In this document: positions 1 through 10,415 of the stretch, piece by piece
Numbering within the stretch: the first letter of the stretch is position 1
Layout of the letters: the number at the start of each line of letters is the position of its first letter
Source of the DNA: Nemertoderma westbladi
Lineage: Eukaryota > Xenacoelomorpha > Nemertodermatida > Nemertodermatidae
Reading direction: 5' to 3'
Assembly (NCBI GenBank): GCA_032718475.1
Contig: JAUCBJ010000763.1
Span: forward strand, 1-59,966
Length of the DNA stretch: 59,966 nucleotides
Position numbers and translations under genes: made by a program
Notes under the pieces: generated by a model
What the model saw: the letters and a program-made list of their open reading frames with translations, nothing else
Databases searched by the model: none
What the model was told of the DNA's origin: nothing

Positions 1-535
1 TTAATTAATTTGTTATATCAGTTGAATTATTGCGATTTATGTTATTATTATGTTATCGATAAAGATAAAGAGAATGGATTCAAGTCATTCCGTTGTTGAT
101 TAACGTTGGTAGCACAATAACATTGAGGTTGGTGGTCTATAGACTGTACGGTATTGCAACTCATCGCATTGGGGTGTGTGTTACAGTATTGTCATATGAC
201 GCCTAATATTAATAGCAAACTAACATATTTTAATACGTGCACAAAATTAATTCCTGTGACATCGGTATCTCGGATTGTCAGTTTCATAAATCCGACTTCC
301 ATAAGTCTCGAATGAATACAGTTTTCAGTTAGACATAAAGACGTAAGCAGTCCAGACACACAACTTAAAGGAACTATTTATACGGGGTTTCAAATCTGTT
401 TATAGTAACGCCAGTTTTATATGCAACAATAAATTATTCTACGAGTACAAGTAACGGTTACTAGCGCCCGTTTCTTGTATATACAGCTGGTCGTAAGTTT
501 AGGCTCATTATTTGCAAAATTGAATTGTAGCGCTA
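1..535. other. AT-rich left edge, no gene seen
   Basis: No frame longer than a few dozen codons and no motif I recognise. The BEL/Pao pol reading frame entering from the right ends in stop codons near 535, so this stretch is either decayed continuation of that element or unrelated flank. Confidence 0.5.
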
Positions 536-1327
536 ACACGCTCCGCATATCCCTTATCGATGAATTTCTTCAGCTGGGTCTTATACATCTCTTTAGCTGA
601 AGCATTGGCCGTAAGACGCCGATGTAGTTGCGCGATTCTCTTCTCTGCTAAGGGTCGATTATTTATAAAGTTGGGTTCTCGCCATCGGAACGGAAGACCA
701 ATCTCATATCTACCTTGATTTTAAGAAAACGGGTAGTCGTTTCCTGAATCTGCTTGGCTCTTTCCTCCTTGACAGATAGGCCTTATCGTAGGAGTTAGGC
801 TCTACGGCTTCTTGAGTAAAGAATCTTACGGCGTGTTCATCGCGAATCTTATCGTGGTATCGATCTATCACCTCATTTATTCCATCGTTGTAGTCGAACT
901 GTCCGCCATGATTGATGAGATGGCACAGGTTCACTTGGTTTCGCCAAGTTTCATTTTCGGTGAGGAGGACGATTGTATTTTCCTCATCAAACAATTGGTT
1001 AATATCGTCATTATCTGAGGAGTAGGGTGTTCCCTCAGTTGTGGTCTCTCCCTCACTGATTTCTTCTCCCCATTCACTCACCTGATGTACTTGGTCGTTA
1101 GGTAATCTTTCCATGAGTGTTCTACGGGAAGGTCCAGTGAAGTACCAACCTACTCTCGTTCTTCCCGCATAGGTTTGTAATGGTTGCGGTCGAGCAGGCC
1201 GTTTTTCCAATGTCTCTAGCGCCTCATGCGCATTTTGGCCGATCAATATCTGTACCCCTGGGTAGTCGGTGTTGAATCTAGGGATATCATGCTGCTGGGT
1301 AAAATCGTCTTCATCCCAGTTGTAAGA
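536..1327 (-). pseudogene. BEL/Pao protease C-terminus and start of pol
   Basis: Reading resumes with the second protease loop (VQILIGQNAHEAL) and then VGWYFTGPS, the equivalent of the LGWxLSGP block between protease and reverse transcriptase in BEL/Pao elements. A frameshift near 722 leads to GRYEIGLPFRW and NNRPLAEKRIAQLHRRL, the conserved linker just upstream of the RT fingers. The frame ends in consecutive stops near 535, before any RT catalytic motif. The copy is therefore truncated or deleted within early pol. Confidence 0.85.
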
Positions 1328-2659
1328 TTATACTTGGCTGGTAGCAAAGTTCTTTATCGCCACCATTTTTACTGACCTTATGCTATGTTCTCCTAGTTCA
1401 TCCTGGGGAGTGGACAACGCGCCTACATAGTAGTCTGTAGCTACTGTGGATTTCCAAACCTGTATAATTCCTGAAAGGTTCAACTTAGTTTGGAACTTGG
1501 GTTGTCCAGCAAAGATGTCTTTGGCTAGTTCTTTGTTGATAAATGTTCCTGTGCTGCCGGAGTCCAGGAGGGTGTTTACTATAAAACTCTTGCCTGGCCC
1601 ATGGACTCTCAGCTGAACTACTGGGAATTCCCGAATTCTGACGTTGGAAGTTGGCACTTTCCAAGATGATTGTCGGTCCAGAATAGTCGATTGGACTTCA
1701 TTATCAGTTTCAGTCTCATACGTAAGCGCTCGATACACCGCGGTGTTTATCATATAACAGGATTCGTTTTCGTCGGAGAATTCGTCCGTGTAAAATCCTT
1801 CCATCTCAGAGCTGTGGTCAGTGTCGTTCACATCACTGAATTGGACATGTAGTTCGGACTCACTTACCTGACTCGTGCTGGTTCTTTTAAATTCTGTGTG
1901 CAGCAAGATATGATGTTTCGCGCCGCACTTAGCACACCTCGCGTCGGAGTAACAGGTTCGCCGTTGGTGTCCTTGTCTGAGACAATTATAACACAACCGC
2001 TTATCCCACATGACATCACGTCTATCCTTTAGGGATTTCTTCAAGAATTCATCACATCCACTTAAACGATGGGGCCCGTCGCACAATGCACATTTGGGTT
2101 TGATGTTACTTACTTTAACTTGTGTGGTGTTCTGCACACTTGTTCTTTCCTCGGGCTTTCTTCCATGAATTCTCTTAGGAGACGTAGGAGGAGTTTTTGT
2201 TACCTGTTCTCTCCTGTCACTGGTTCGAGACTTAGATTTACTTACGTCTTTCGGTGTTTTGTTGACATAGTAAGATCTTTCGGTGTCTTTCCCGCTGTTC
2301 TCCTCGTGGGAGGTTTGGCTTTCGCCGTCATCTGTACAACACACTGGTGTTACCTTTCTCCTAGAAACGGGTTTTTCATTCAACTTATTTTCCGGTGTCT
2401 TCTCTCGGGACTGCTTTAGGAGCTGTAATCTTACCTCTCCATTTAAGAATGATATGAGATCAGCCATGGTAGGGTCTCTTTGTTGCTGGTCCATCATATA
2501 GAGCCCTCTTTTGTCCCAACGCGTACCTACTCCACCCTTCGGCAAAGTAGATGCCACAGCTCCAACAACCATAGAACTCTGATATTCATGAGACTTACCT
2601 AGCCAATCTAACTGTCTACAGATCTCCTGGATCTCATCGGAAAATTCTATAATCCCATT
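1328..2659 (-). pseudogene. BEL/Pao zinc knuckles and aspartic protease
   Basis: A Ser/Lys/Arg-rich linker leads to three zinc-binding units: CALCDGPHRLSGC, CYNCLRQGHQRRTC (a canonical CX2CX4HX4C knuckle) and CAKCGAKHH. This triple array is a hallmark of BEL/Pao nucleocapsid. About 120 residues further on, the protease starts with LLDSGSTGTFINKELA, where DSGS is the catalytic aspartate loop. The segment ends at a TAA at 1328, and the next in-frame residues continue the protease, so the stop is secondary. Function: RNA packaging and polyprotein cleavage, now lost. Confidence 0.85.
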
Positions 2660-3920
2660 CTAAAATCCATCTGGATGTCCAATAAACTTTAACGCCATTA
2701 ACTTGGGAGGTCCTTCCAAGCACTCGATGAGGAATCTAAGTTTCTCTCCGTGGGATAGTACGGAACTCTGTATGTTATCTTTATAATATTCATTAAAATG
2801 TAACCATTTCATCTCATCTCCGTTGAACTTAACGATCTCTCCCACCTTTACCGCTTGACGGGCTTCGGTTCTAGCCATTTGACGCGTAAAACTTTCTTGG
2901 GCCATCGTATTATTTAATATCGAGTTATCGGTATATAAATTTCTCGGATTATGATCAGGTCTATATGGAATATCATTATCAACGGGTTTATAATTATCCT
3001 TAATAGGGTTTACTATAGGAGTTTCTACTTCACTAGCAGTATAGATGCGCGTAGGCTCCACACCTTGCGCATGAAATACTTCCAAACCACACCTTGAAAC
3101 CACAGCATGAAATACTTCAGACCTAACAGGTTGACACATTGTTACAGGGGGTGGTGGTATGCCCTTTCGTATATTTACTAACTTATCGCGTTCTAACGCG
3201 ATGCTCTGCTGTACTTCTTGTAACTCTAACCTACCCTCTCTTATTGTTCCCTTTAACTGCTGAACAGTCCCTTCCATCTCTCGGACCTGCTGGGAGGAAC
3301 GCAAGCGCTGTTCCTCCAATTGTCCGAGAAGGAGATCCATCCCCCGCCGTCCCTCATCCACCCACTCTACCGCCGAAGCGGGAGCCGCCAACATGGTAGC
3401 GGGTAGACGAGAGATGACGGGCGACAAATCATTGATGTCTCGCTCGGCGTCCAGGACTGGGACTTATTCAGGGGCTATTCTACTGGGCACAGGTAGTTTA
3501 GTACTGTGCAAAGGGAATTTAGAGTTAGGTTCTGGAAGTACAGGGGTCTCTATCACAGAGGGGGTGGCTTCGAGAACAGGCCTAATTATTTCCTGCTCAT
3601 CTACTATACTAGGGAGTCTTTCTACTCTATTAATTTGGTCTGTGGGTTCTATACTACCTAAGTCTACACTAGCTAGTTGCCTTCTCACAGCTGGGGGCAA
3701 ATTAGGCAATTTCTGCCAGTGCAGCACCCTTCTACATCTGCTGGAACGAGATTTATTTCCTCTACCTTCTGGATCTGTTGTATCGCCTTCATCAGAGGAT
3801 GTAAATCTATGTCTCTTGGGAGTAGATCGACTTATAATCTGCATCTGAGAAGCTGTTCTCTGTTTATTTAAGTAGTCTTGCTTCTCTTGAAGATTTTCCA
3901 ACTCTAGTTGGGCTGTCTCT
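2660..3920 (-). pseudogene. BEL/Pao gag, capsid-like (DUF1759) segment
   Basis: The frame continues through one TAA at 3464. The last 70 codons before the TAG at 2660 carry the pattern of DUF1759, the gag capsid domain of BEL/Pao elements: a VKFNGDEMKWLHF-type start, a helix ending EKLRFLIECLEGPP, then LMALKF. A heptad-rich helix precedes it at about 3190-3330. The domain is cut by the stop after about half its usual length, but the same frame resumes with a matching helix, so it is one domain interrupted by a nonsense mutation. Confidence 0.75.
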
Positions 3921-4636
3921 TCAGATGCCCTCTGTTCTGCTGCTGCCACTGCCTCTGCCGCCTTTCATTAAAACTTCTGCAGCTGCCGCTGTCGCTTTTC
4001 TTTCCGCTTCTGCAGCTGCCGCTGTCACTTTTCTTTCCGCTTCTGCCGCCTTTCTTTCCACTTCTGCAGCTGCCGCTGTCGCTTTTCTTTCCGATTCTAC
4101 CGTCGCCGCTGCCGCCTTTCTTTCAGCTTCTGCCGCTGCCGATGCCGCTGCCTTTCTGTTTTCTATCTGTTTTTTCTTTAGCTCCTCTTCTTGGACTCTA
4201 GCGATGAGGATGCTTTCATCAAATTTAGCCTGCTCCGAGGCTAACATTTCCGCATCTAATGAGTCTTACACAAATTTGGCTCCCTCACTACTGGGTGAAG
4301 TCCAGCTAGCCTTCTCCTTAACTCTTTGTCACCTATAAATCGTTGATAGTCCGACAGATAGATGTCATTGGCGTCCTTCTTCTGAGGTTTCTCTGATGTA
4401 ACTTCGCTTTCCACCTGAGACAAGGTAGCGTCTGTTGATTCTCCGTGGGTCGCGCGCTCAGTTAGCTGAATTTTCCATTGTGTCATTCCTTGGACTTTAA
4501 GACTCACCTGTTGGAACCAAGTCTTTATGGCAACTTGCAACGACGTGTCTTGGCTTCTCCTCGAGGCTTCCTCAAAGGCTGAAAGGATTTGTCTGATCCT
4601 TAAGATTCGTTCTCGAACTTGATAAAGCAGCTCTCC
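3921..4636 (-). pseudogene. BEL/Pao gag, Ala/Glu-rich coiled-coil segment
   Basis: After the TAG at 4637 the frame continues. A frameshift near 4256 moves reading into a segment of repeated AERKAAA-type heptads running to about 3950, where a second shift returns to the original frame. The repeat reflects a GCN-rich minisatellite, seen on the plus strand as gctgccgctgtcgctttt variants. Such Ala/Lys/Glu repeats form a long alpha helix or coiled coil and are common spacers in gag polyproteins. Slippage in the repeat is the probable source of the frame changes. Confidence 0.6.
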
Positions 4637-5329
4637 CTACTCTTGAGGTCCTTGACGTTGTTGACACAGGTGTTCCTCTAAGTGCTCCAAAGAGCTGAAG
4701 AATCCCTGTACATATCCTGCTGCCGACCTCTTCCACACAGCTGGATCTCGAGTATCCTTTACTACTCCCATCCTGTATAAGTCCTCCCAGGCAGCTTCCG
4801 ATAAGTTAAACGGGAGTCCGGGTCCGGGGAAGTTCCATTGCGTCTCGACAATAGACTTCAGTTCCTCCATTGTGTATCCCGCATAACTATCCTTGGTCGA
4901 TCGCTTACTTCTCGCCCAATCGATTTGATGTTCCTCCACCACGATCAATACTCTAGTGAGTATGGCTTCAGGAAGAATTAGAAGTGGATCCGAATAAACC
5001 GCTTCTGCCATCCTTGCTCCGATTTTGGGTGTCAACTCTACAGTGTCTGAACTACTGGAGTTATCTGGCTGTTGAGAAATAAGTTCTCGGTTCGGGTGTT
5101 GCTGCTGTTTACCAGCTGCCTCTTGGTCCCGCTTGACTTGAGCCCTAGTGCCTATGGTAGACCTTTGGTGCTTTACTAGCCTAGGGTCTGATACTACTAC
5201 TGTAGGGATGACCTTTCTTACATTAGGAGCGGACTTGGACTTTTGTCTCAGATGTTCTGCACTCCTGTCTGAGTCGCAGACTGTTCTTTCTAGGAGACTA
5301 TCTGACAGAGTTTGCTTTGTGTCAGCCAT
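4637..5329 (-). pseudogene. BEL/Pao gag, N-terminal part
   Basis: A 230-codon segment starts at an ATG in reasonable context (AAACATGG). The N-terminal third is Ser/Arg/Gln-rich and looks disordered. The C-terminal part is more structured, with several Trp residues and a segment reading GPGLPFNLSEAAWEDLY. A single TAG at 4637 ends it, but the same frame continues immediately with plausible helical sequence, so the stop looks like a point mutation rather than a natural end. I do not recognise a named domain. Its place at the 5' end of a gag-pol reading frame suggests a matrix-like or capsid N-terminal role. Confidence 0.65.
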
Positions 5330-5331
5330 GT

Positions 5332-6785
5332 TTGATTGTACAGTTGAATGCCTACTACTATAATGACAGTTAAAGCAAGTCTAGTAATTCAGTATCCACT
5401 GTAAGCCTAGTAATTAATTACCGATACCGTTACTCAGTGTAACGTGATATATATACAATATATTAAAATACCGGTATACACTTATGGTATATATAAGTAT
5501 TATTATAGACCAGGATTAGTTACAAAATACCGGTATATAATTTCAGCTTAAATTTATAGAAATAAATATAATAAGCCTATCGTAAATAACGGTAATGTCA
5601 ATTATTTTATAATGACTGAATTTCTGAATTTTAGGGTTACTTTCCTTTACTTTATTACTGTTATCAAGCAGTAGTCCAACTGATATTAAGACCTAATTGA
5701 TGTATAACAGGCCTACTAGTTTATAAATCGGTTTGAGTTGATTTATAATATATTATGTACCCGTACAAGGGGTTTTTGACAATATTTGAAATAAATGTTA
5801 TTATTTCTGGGTAAGGAGTCACTACAGAGAAGCTGAACGCTCTCAGTGGAGTGCTACTTGTTGGACACTAATACAAATTATTCTACTTTACTAAGTTACT
5901 TATTACTACTAATTACATACAATTACTGTGTGAGATTACAATCTCTAAATAAACACCAAAAGTTACACGTACAAATTTTAGGGTAATTTTACAAGAAATC
6001 TACAAACCAGCCTAACAAGGGGTTAGAATTTCTGGTTATTACAAACAGACAGGATACTACGGTATTTGAAAACAATAAAGCATATATAAGTAATAAATAG
6101 CATAAATAAGCATAAATAAGAAAATACCACCGTCTGACGACTTATAGTCTTAAACTATAAGTACTACGTTATGTACCCGGAGTGTCCTTACCTAGAAGTT
6201 AATTACCGCAGCCAACCAGAGCTAACGTGCCTATTAACCACTTTACAATACAAATATACTGCCTACACACTAATTACTTTCGGAAAGCACTGTACACTAA
6301 ACCCTAAATTAGGAACAAGTACTTATATAACAAATAATCAGCAGTTAAATATACTTGTACAGCTAAAAGAACCACGGTATCTGCTGGAGTGACCAGAGCA
6401 TAAAATCACCAGTCTTTACCTACGCCTAGCAGCCCTGATGTAGTACCGGGTTTAATTTAACTATAACGGTATGTATAACAAGCATAATTACTGTAGGAAT
6501 AAACTTGGGGTTATGTAGGTTGCGAATACTCGCATAGACTCTGAATAATAAATATTACGCTACCCGGCAGACTATACAAACAAAATACAGACCAAATGCT
6601 GGCAGACCACTGTCAAGCCTAAATAAACTACAGTATATGCAGACTCCGAAATGGTTAGTTAGTATGCGTTCTAACCAAGTAGTATGACTTATTCTTTCGG
6701 GGGGGGGGGGGGGGGATTTACCTTACAACACTGGATGCCCCACCTTCCTAACTAGTACTTTATCGGACATACACTCTACACACAC
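5332..6785. other. AT-rich leader or flank without genes
   Basis: Non-coding stretch between the gag start and the 1.5-kb LTR. It could be the 5' leader or LTR of the minus-strand BEL/Pao copy, but I find no matching direct repeat in this window. It contains a 17-base G tract at 6699-6715 followed by an ACAACACTGG word that also follows the G tract at 19.4 kb. Confidence 0.4.
6699..6715. repeat. Poly-G tract (17 G)
   Basis: Uninterrupted run of G in an otherwise AT-rich region. Confidence 0.95.
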
Positions 6786-8286
6786 TGCAATCGCTTCAGA
6801 CTTAACAACAGTCAGACAACAATCCAGCCTACAAATTATTTGTACAATTTGAGCGGGCTTACACGCCTTCTGCTCAATATTACACTTACAGATAAATAAA
6901 ACTGACAGAAATAAATAAGCTCTAAAAGAAACAAGGGGTGTACAGTCCCTAATCTCTTAAACAGCCTACCCATATACAATATCACAATCGAAATAATACT
7001 AGTACCGGTAAGTACCGGTTCGGGTGGTTGGGCAGTTAGGCCTACAGGTTACCGTCCGACCGGTACATTCGAATTTATTGCCTACGTGCAATCAAAACAA
7101 AAATCTATTATTGTTCGCGCTTTTAGACCTTTAGCAGTTTAACCTGCCAATTTTAGTTGTCTTCTTGTTTATAAATCGACTTTAGCCTAGACCAATTATT
7201 TAATGTACTGAAGTTATATCTGCCGAAGCCAGTCTGTGCGCGATCATTCACCCACGGTTAAGGGAGACTGGATTCGGGTGCTTTGACGTTATTGCGGTGT
7301 AGACCTACTGTATTATTCGATTGATCGTTACTATATAATCTCTGACAAATATATTTACTTTCGGGGAAATATTAACAGTTCCTTTAGGACGTGGCGCTTT
7401 AAGTATAAAAACAGAGTTATGACTTATACTAATCACAACTAGATGGCTAATGAGTTTCGTAAATAGCGCATTCTTTAGGAGATGCTTTATTATCTGTCAC
7501 ACTACTGCACACGACTTTACACTACTGCACACTGATCTGCCAACCGTCACTGAATTTGATCATATATAAAGAAGATCGCAACTGACACTTGTAGGGATTA
7601 TGAAATAGCATTTAATTCACACAAAAAGCACTATAATTTAAGTCGCAGTTGCTAGTGGTAAACTGTCCTCTTACCTTCAGTAATCAAGAAGATTGGGGGT
7701 TTTATGATTATTTATCGGTATTCTCCAAATATAACAACATATCCAACAATATACAACAATTAATAACAGACAGTAAGCAGAAGTAAATAATGCAGTGAAA
7801 AGTCACTGCATTTATTTATTGGTTTAGTATGATATGCAGTGTCCAGCAGGTTCATCAGGTTGATATGACAATATGAGAATAGATTTACGTTCCGTAATCA
7901 AAGCCATCAGATCTTTAGGCAAAGTCTGAAACTTCCACCACAGAAGTAACAGAAGATTTCCAAGCAGTTCTCTTCGCTCAGAAAGGTAAACAAAGACCGT
8001 AATGCATTGCGCGGTTTTACATAGGCCCTTGTCCAACATAAAATGAAAATCGCTCTGATTGGTTGAGCCGAACAAAGAGAAGTTCCACGTTTACAGTAAA
8101 TCAGCTGACAGATTTCGTCATCTGAGTTCCAGTCTTTTAGAGTATTAGGCGCATTGTTGGCTTGTTATGTCCGCTAAAGCACCTACACGGTACATTGCGG
8201 AGAAAATGGCTTGTTATGTCCGCTAAAGCACCTACACGGTATATTGCGGAGAAAAATGACTTGTTATGTCCGCAAAAGCTTTTACA
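6786..8286 (-). repeat. Long terminal repeat, left copy (3' LTR for minus-strand ORFs)
   Basis: Starts TGCAATCG and ends CTTTTACA on the plus strand, giving TG...CA termini. Near 8160-8280 it holds a tandem repeat of 49-50 bp containing cttgttatgtccgc, starting at 8161, 8210 and 8260. On the minus strand AATAAA near 7818 could be a polyadenylation signal. A TATAAAAA at about 7400 reads on the plus strand, so promoter direction is not settled. Confidence 0.85.
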
Positions 8287-8364
8287 CCGCTCCCAGAAAA
8301 TGGGATTTAATTCTATAAAATATAAAAAATCACAGTTTCTAAAATATAAAAATACTCTAAACAG

Positions 8365-8898
8365 TTAGTCCGTCTTACGCGAACGGCGTTTACGCAGTTT
8401 TTTGAGGCTAGCAAGAGTCCTTTTCTCTTTGGGGCAAGCCATTTTACTAGGAGGGCTATAACTCCTGGGTGAAGGGTGCAATACAATTGCATCGGAAGGT
8501 TTAGGGTTACGGTCGGTGTATCCGCCGGTCGAGGTACCCGGTTGATTGATATCAACCTCAGCGGAGCGAGGTTGAACAACCCCCAGAGCGCGTTTCAAGA
8601 CAGCAGCTCTTACTGGTCCCTGACGAGTCGTCTGCACGAGAGCGGTAGGTGGACTGTGAGTAGTGAGAAATTTCCTCAGTTTGATGGTTCTTTCTAACTC
8701 GCGTTCTCGGGCTCTATATTCATAGGGTCGTCTATGAACTTCCTGTAGTTCTGGATGCGAGTTGATGAACAAGTCACCATATTCAGGATCTTGATGGATG
8801 AAGTTGATCAAGTTATAGGAATTAAGATCATTGGGATTAATGTTCCTGAGATATTTACGAACAAATTTGGTCGAAATATTCTCGCCAACACGCTTCAT
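8365..8898 (-). CDS. ORF2 of the pol-less LTR element: small basic protein, family unknown
   Basis: 177 codons with no internal damage. The ATG at 8898 overlaps the stop of ORF1 as TAATG, an arrangement used for termination-reinitiation in several LINEs and viruses. The N-terminal 90 residues look helical (FVRKYLRNINPNDL, then an Arg/Glu-rich helix). The middle is Pro/Ser/Thr-rich, and the C-terminus is very basic (KKLRKRRSRKTD), suggesting nucleic-acid binding or a nuclear localisation signal. I do not recognise the family. A second structural or nucleic-acid-chaperone protein is the most natural reading, from position only. Confidence 0.65.
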   Translation of the reverse strand: MKRVGENISTKFVRKYLRNINPNDLNSYNLINFIHQDPEYGDLFINSHPELQEVHRRPYEYRARERELERTIKLRKFLTTHSPPTALVQTTRQGPVRAAVLKRALGVVQPRSAEVDINQPGTSTGGYTDRNPKPSDAIVLHPSPRSYSPPSKMACPKEKRTLASLKKLRKRRSRKTD

Positions 8899-10244
8899 TA
8901 GTTCGTAACTCGGTGTGCGAGATGTTTGTTCAACGGACGCGAATAGATACGGGTGAAACGCATAAACTCACTCATAAGCATGTCCAGGGTAATATCCAGA
9001 CGTGACTCACAATGTAGATCCGCGTTCGCTTCCCAGGTTCGAATATAGTGTAAGGTAATCATTTCATCTACGCTTTCCAGATCTCGGTTGAAAGGGCAAT
9101 CAAAACTTGCATGTCCTTTAAACTGACAATGATGGCATTGAGTCATAAATTGGGGGCAGACTGCAAAAATGTGCAAGTTATTGAGTCTACAATATGCACA
9201 ATAGATCTCCATCGTAGGTTGTTCAAGGAAGTAGGAACAGGGTACGTTGGAGTCCACCGGGGTGAAATGGTCTCGAGATGCACACAATCGACAACGTTTC
9301 CTAGAAACATAATTGGCATGCCGATAATCGTAAGCGGTGAGGCATTGTGGACCTTGATACCATTCCAGGACGTAGTCATTGTCACTGCTCCGGGGCGCTG
9401 TGGGCTGGATCTCCTCGGATTCTAAGCATATTGGTTCGTCTTCCAATCGCATAGCTGAGGTAGGTGTAGCTGTCTCCTCAAGCGAACCCAGTGTCTGAAC
9501 TTCCACGATAGAATAACCCGTGGGGATTCGGGGTCTTTGTATAACAGAGGAATGTAAGTTCTGTATACCAACATCCTTGAAAATGGCAAATCCAGCGCTG
9601 TCTAACTTCTCAGCAGCTGAGTCTCTTAGGCTGAGCTTGGTCAGAGCGCGGTCCTTGAACTGACTATCAACGTTACGGAACGGAGTCAGAAAGCGCCTAA
9701 AGCATTCGAAGCGGATGAATTTATTGTGTTCATCTAGCTTGGCGAGTTTGGTTCCAAGTATCAAGGGATGGGTGCGTATAGTACGACTGCACACATCGGC
9801 TAGCCAACCGGCAAGTGCGGCGTTCTCGAAGATAGTGTATATAGCTAATGAGGGACGAAGGGGAACACTCATGAAGCTATACACGACGCCAGGTGTGGTC
9901 AAAGGTCCGTCGAAGTATAATCGAGAATAATGATCTCCATATACTTGTTGATAGTTGATAGGGTTTCTGACTTTGAAATTCCATCTGTATTCTTGGAAGG
10001 CAAGATGTCCGATGGAGGTTCGTTGTACTTTATTGATGCCGCTGGGTGTATTGGCATACATAGTTCGGAAGAAACCTCGGCCTTCTGCCCAGTGAGCAAT
10101 CAGCTGGGTGTCTACGAAAGGATACGGGATATTCTCCATATTCCTGAAGTCGTTTTGGAGATCTCCATAAACAGCTGAGCCGAATTTAAAGGATTCTTTC
10201 GTTAAACAACATCTCGAGCACTGGCTGGGGTAACATTGATCCAT
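8898..10244 (-). CDS. ORF1 of the pol-less LTR element: gag-like zinc-knuckle protein
   Basis: 448 codons, undamaged. The first two thirds have no recognisable domain but contain folded-looking segments such as FIRFECFRRFLTPF, consistent with a capsid-like body. A proline/acidic linker follows. The C-terminal third carries three Cys/His clusters: CRLCASRDHF...VPC, CAYCRLNNLHIFAVC (CX2CX5HX4C) and CHHCQFKGHASFDC (canonical CX2CX4HX4C). The arrangement resembles retroelement nucleocapsids, but spacing of the first two differs from the usual triple knuckle. The start is uncertain: ATG at 10244, or entry from the upstream frame through a +1 shift at 10189. No protease motif (D-S/T-G) follows. Gag-like by motif and context, not by recognised homology. 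Confidence 0.65.
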   Translation of the reverse strand: MDQCYPSQCSRCCLTKESFKFGSAVYGDLQNDFRNMENIPYPFVDTQLIAHWAEGRGFFRTMYANTPSGINKVQRTSIGHLAFQEYRWNFKVRNPINYQQVYGDHYSRLYFDGPLTTPGVVYSFMSVPLRPSLAIYTIFENAALAGWLADVCSRTIRTHPLILGTKLAKLDEHNKFIRFECFRRFLTPFRNVDSQFKDRALTKLSLRDSAAEKLDSAGFAIFKDVGIQNLHSSVIQRPRIPTGYSIVEVQTLGSLEETATPTSAMRLEDEPICLESEEIQPTAPRSSDNDYVLEWYQGPQCLTAYDYRHANYVSRKRCRLCASRDHFTPVDSNVPCSYFLEQPTMEIYCAYCRLNNLHIFAVCPQFMTQCHHCQFKGHASFDCPFNRDLESVDEMITLHYIRTWEANADLHCESRLDITLDMLMSEFMRFTRIYSRPLNKHLAHRVTN

Positions 10245-10254
10245 CTATACCCAT
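10186..10254 (-). other. Short 5' ORF (ORF0) ending in a possible +1 frameshift site
   Basis: The frame is open from inside the right LTR (about 10425) to a TAA at 10188-10186. Its first ATG is at 10254, in excellent context (GCCATGG), and encodes MGIDGS, which fits an N-myristoylation pattern MGxxxS. The last sense codon and stop read CTT TAA A. Sliding one base forward gives TTT AAA and enters the ORF1 frame. This resembles CUU-stop +1 recoding sites, but equally the ATG at 10244 could start ORF1 independently. Confidence 0.35.
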
Positions 10255-10415
10255 GGCCGGTTTACGCTCGGTATCGGTGACGTAACGCTGTGCGAGTTCG
10301 AATTGTCCATGTCGGAGTTTCTTTTGTATCTCGGTGAGAGTCTCAAAGGAATAATCAATCAGGTCGGAACACGCTCGAGTAAACACGTGAGTAGGACCAG
10401 CTAGCCCTCGTATAC

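Larger units (their letters stand above)
536..5331 (-). mobile_element. Decayed BEL/Pao LTR retrotransposon, gag-protease-start of pol
   Basis: Read on the minus strand, one long frame runs leftward from an ATG at 5329. It encodes, in order, an N-terminal gag region, an Ala/Glu-rich coiled coil, a DUF1759-like capsid segment, three zinc knuckles, an aspartic protease with a DSGS active site, and the pre-RT linker typical of BEL/Pao pol. Most pieces lie in the same frame, separated by single in-frame stops near 4637, 3464, 2660 and 1328. Frameshifts occur near 4256, 3950 and 722. The polymerase, RNase H and integrase are absent because the frame collapses near 535. No LTR can be assigned with confidence. 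Confidence 0.85.

Noticed and set aside
3908-4338. Plus-strand Leu/Ala-rich frames
   Set aside because: Antisense of the Ala/Glu coiled-coil repeat of the BEL/Pao gag.
6786-8286. Left LTR acting as the 5' LTR of the 0.5-5.3 kb BEL/Pao copy
   Set aside because: The bases after the two LTRs on the minus strand share only GT, so there is no common primer-binding region, and a 1.45-kb AT-rich gap separates the LTR from gag.
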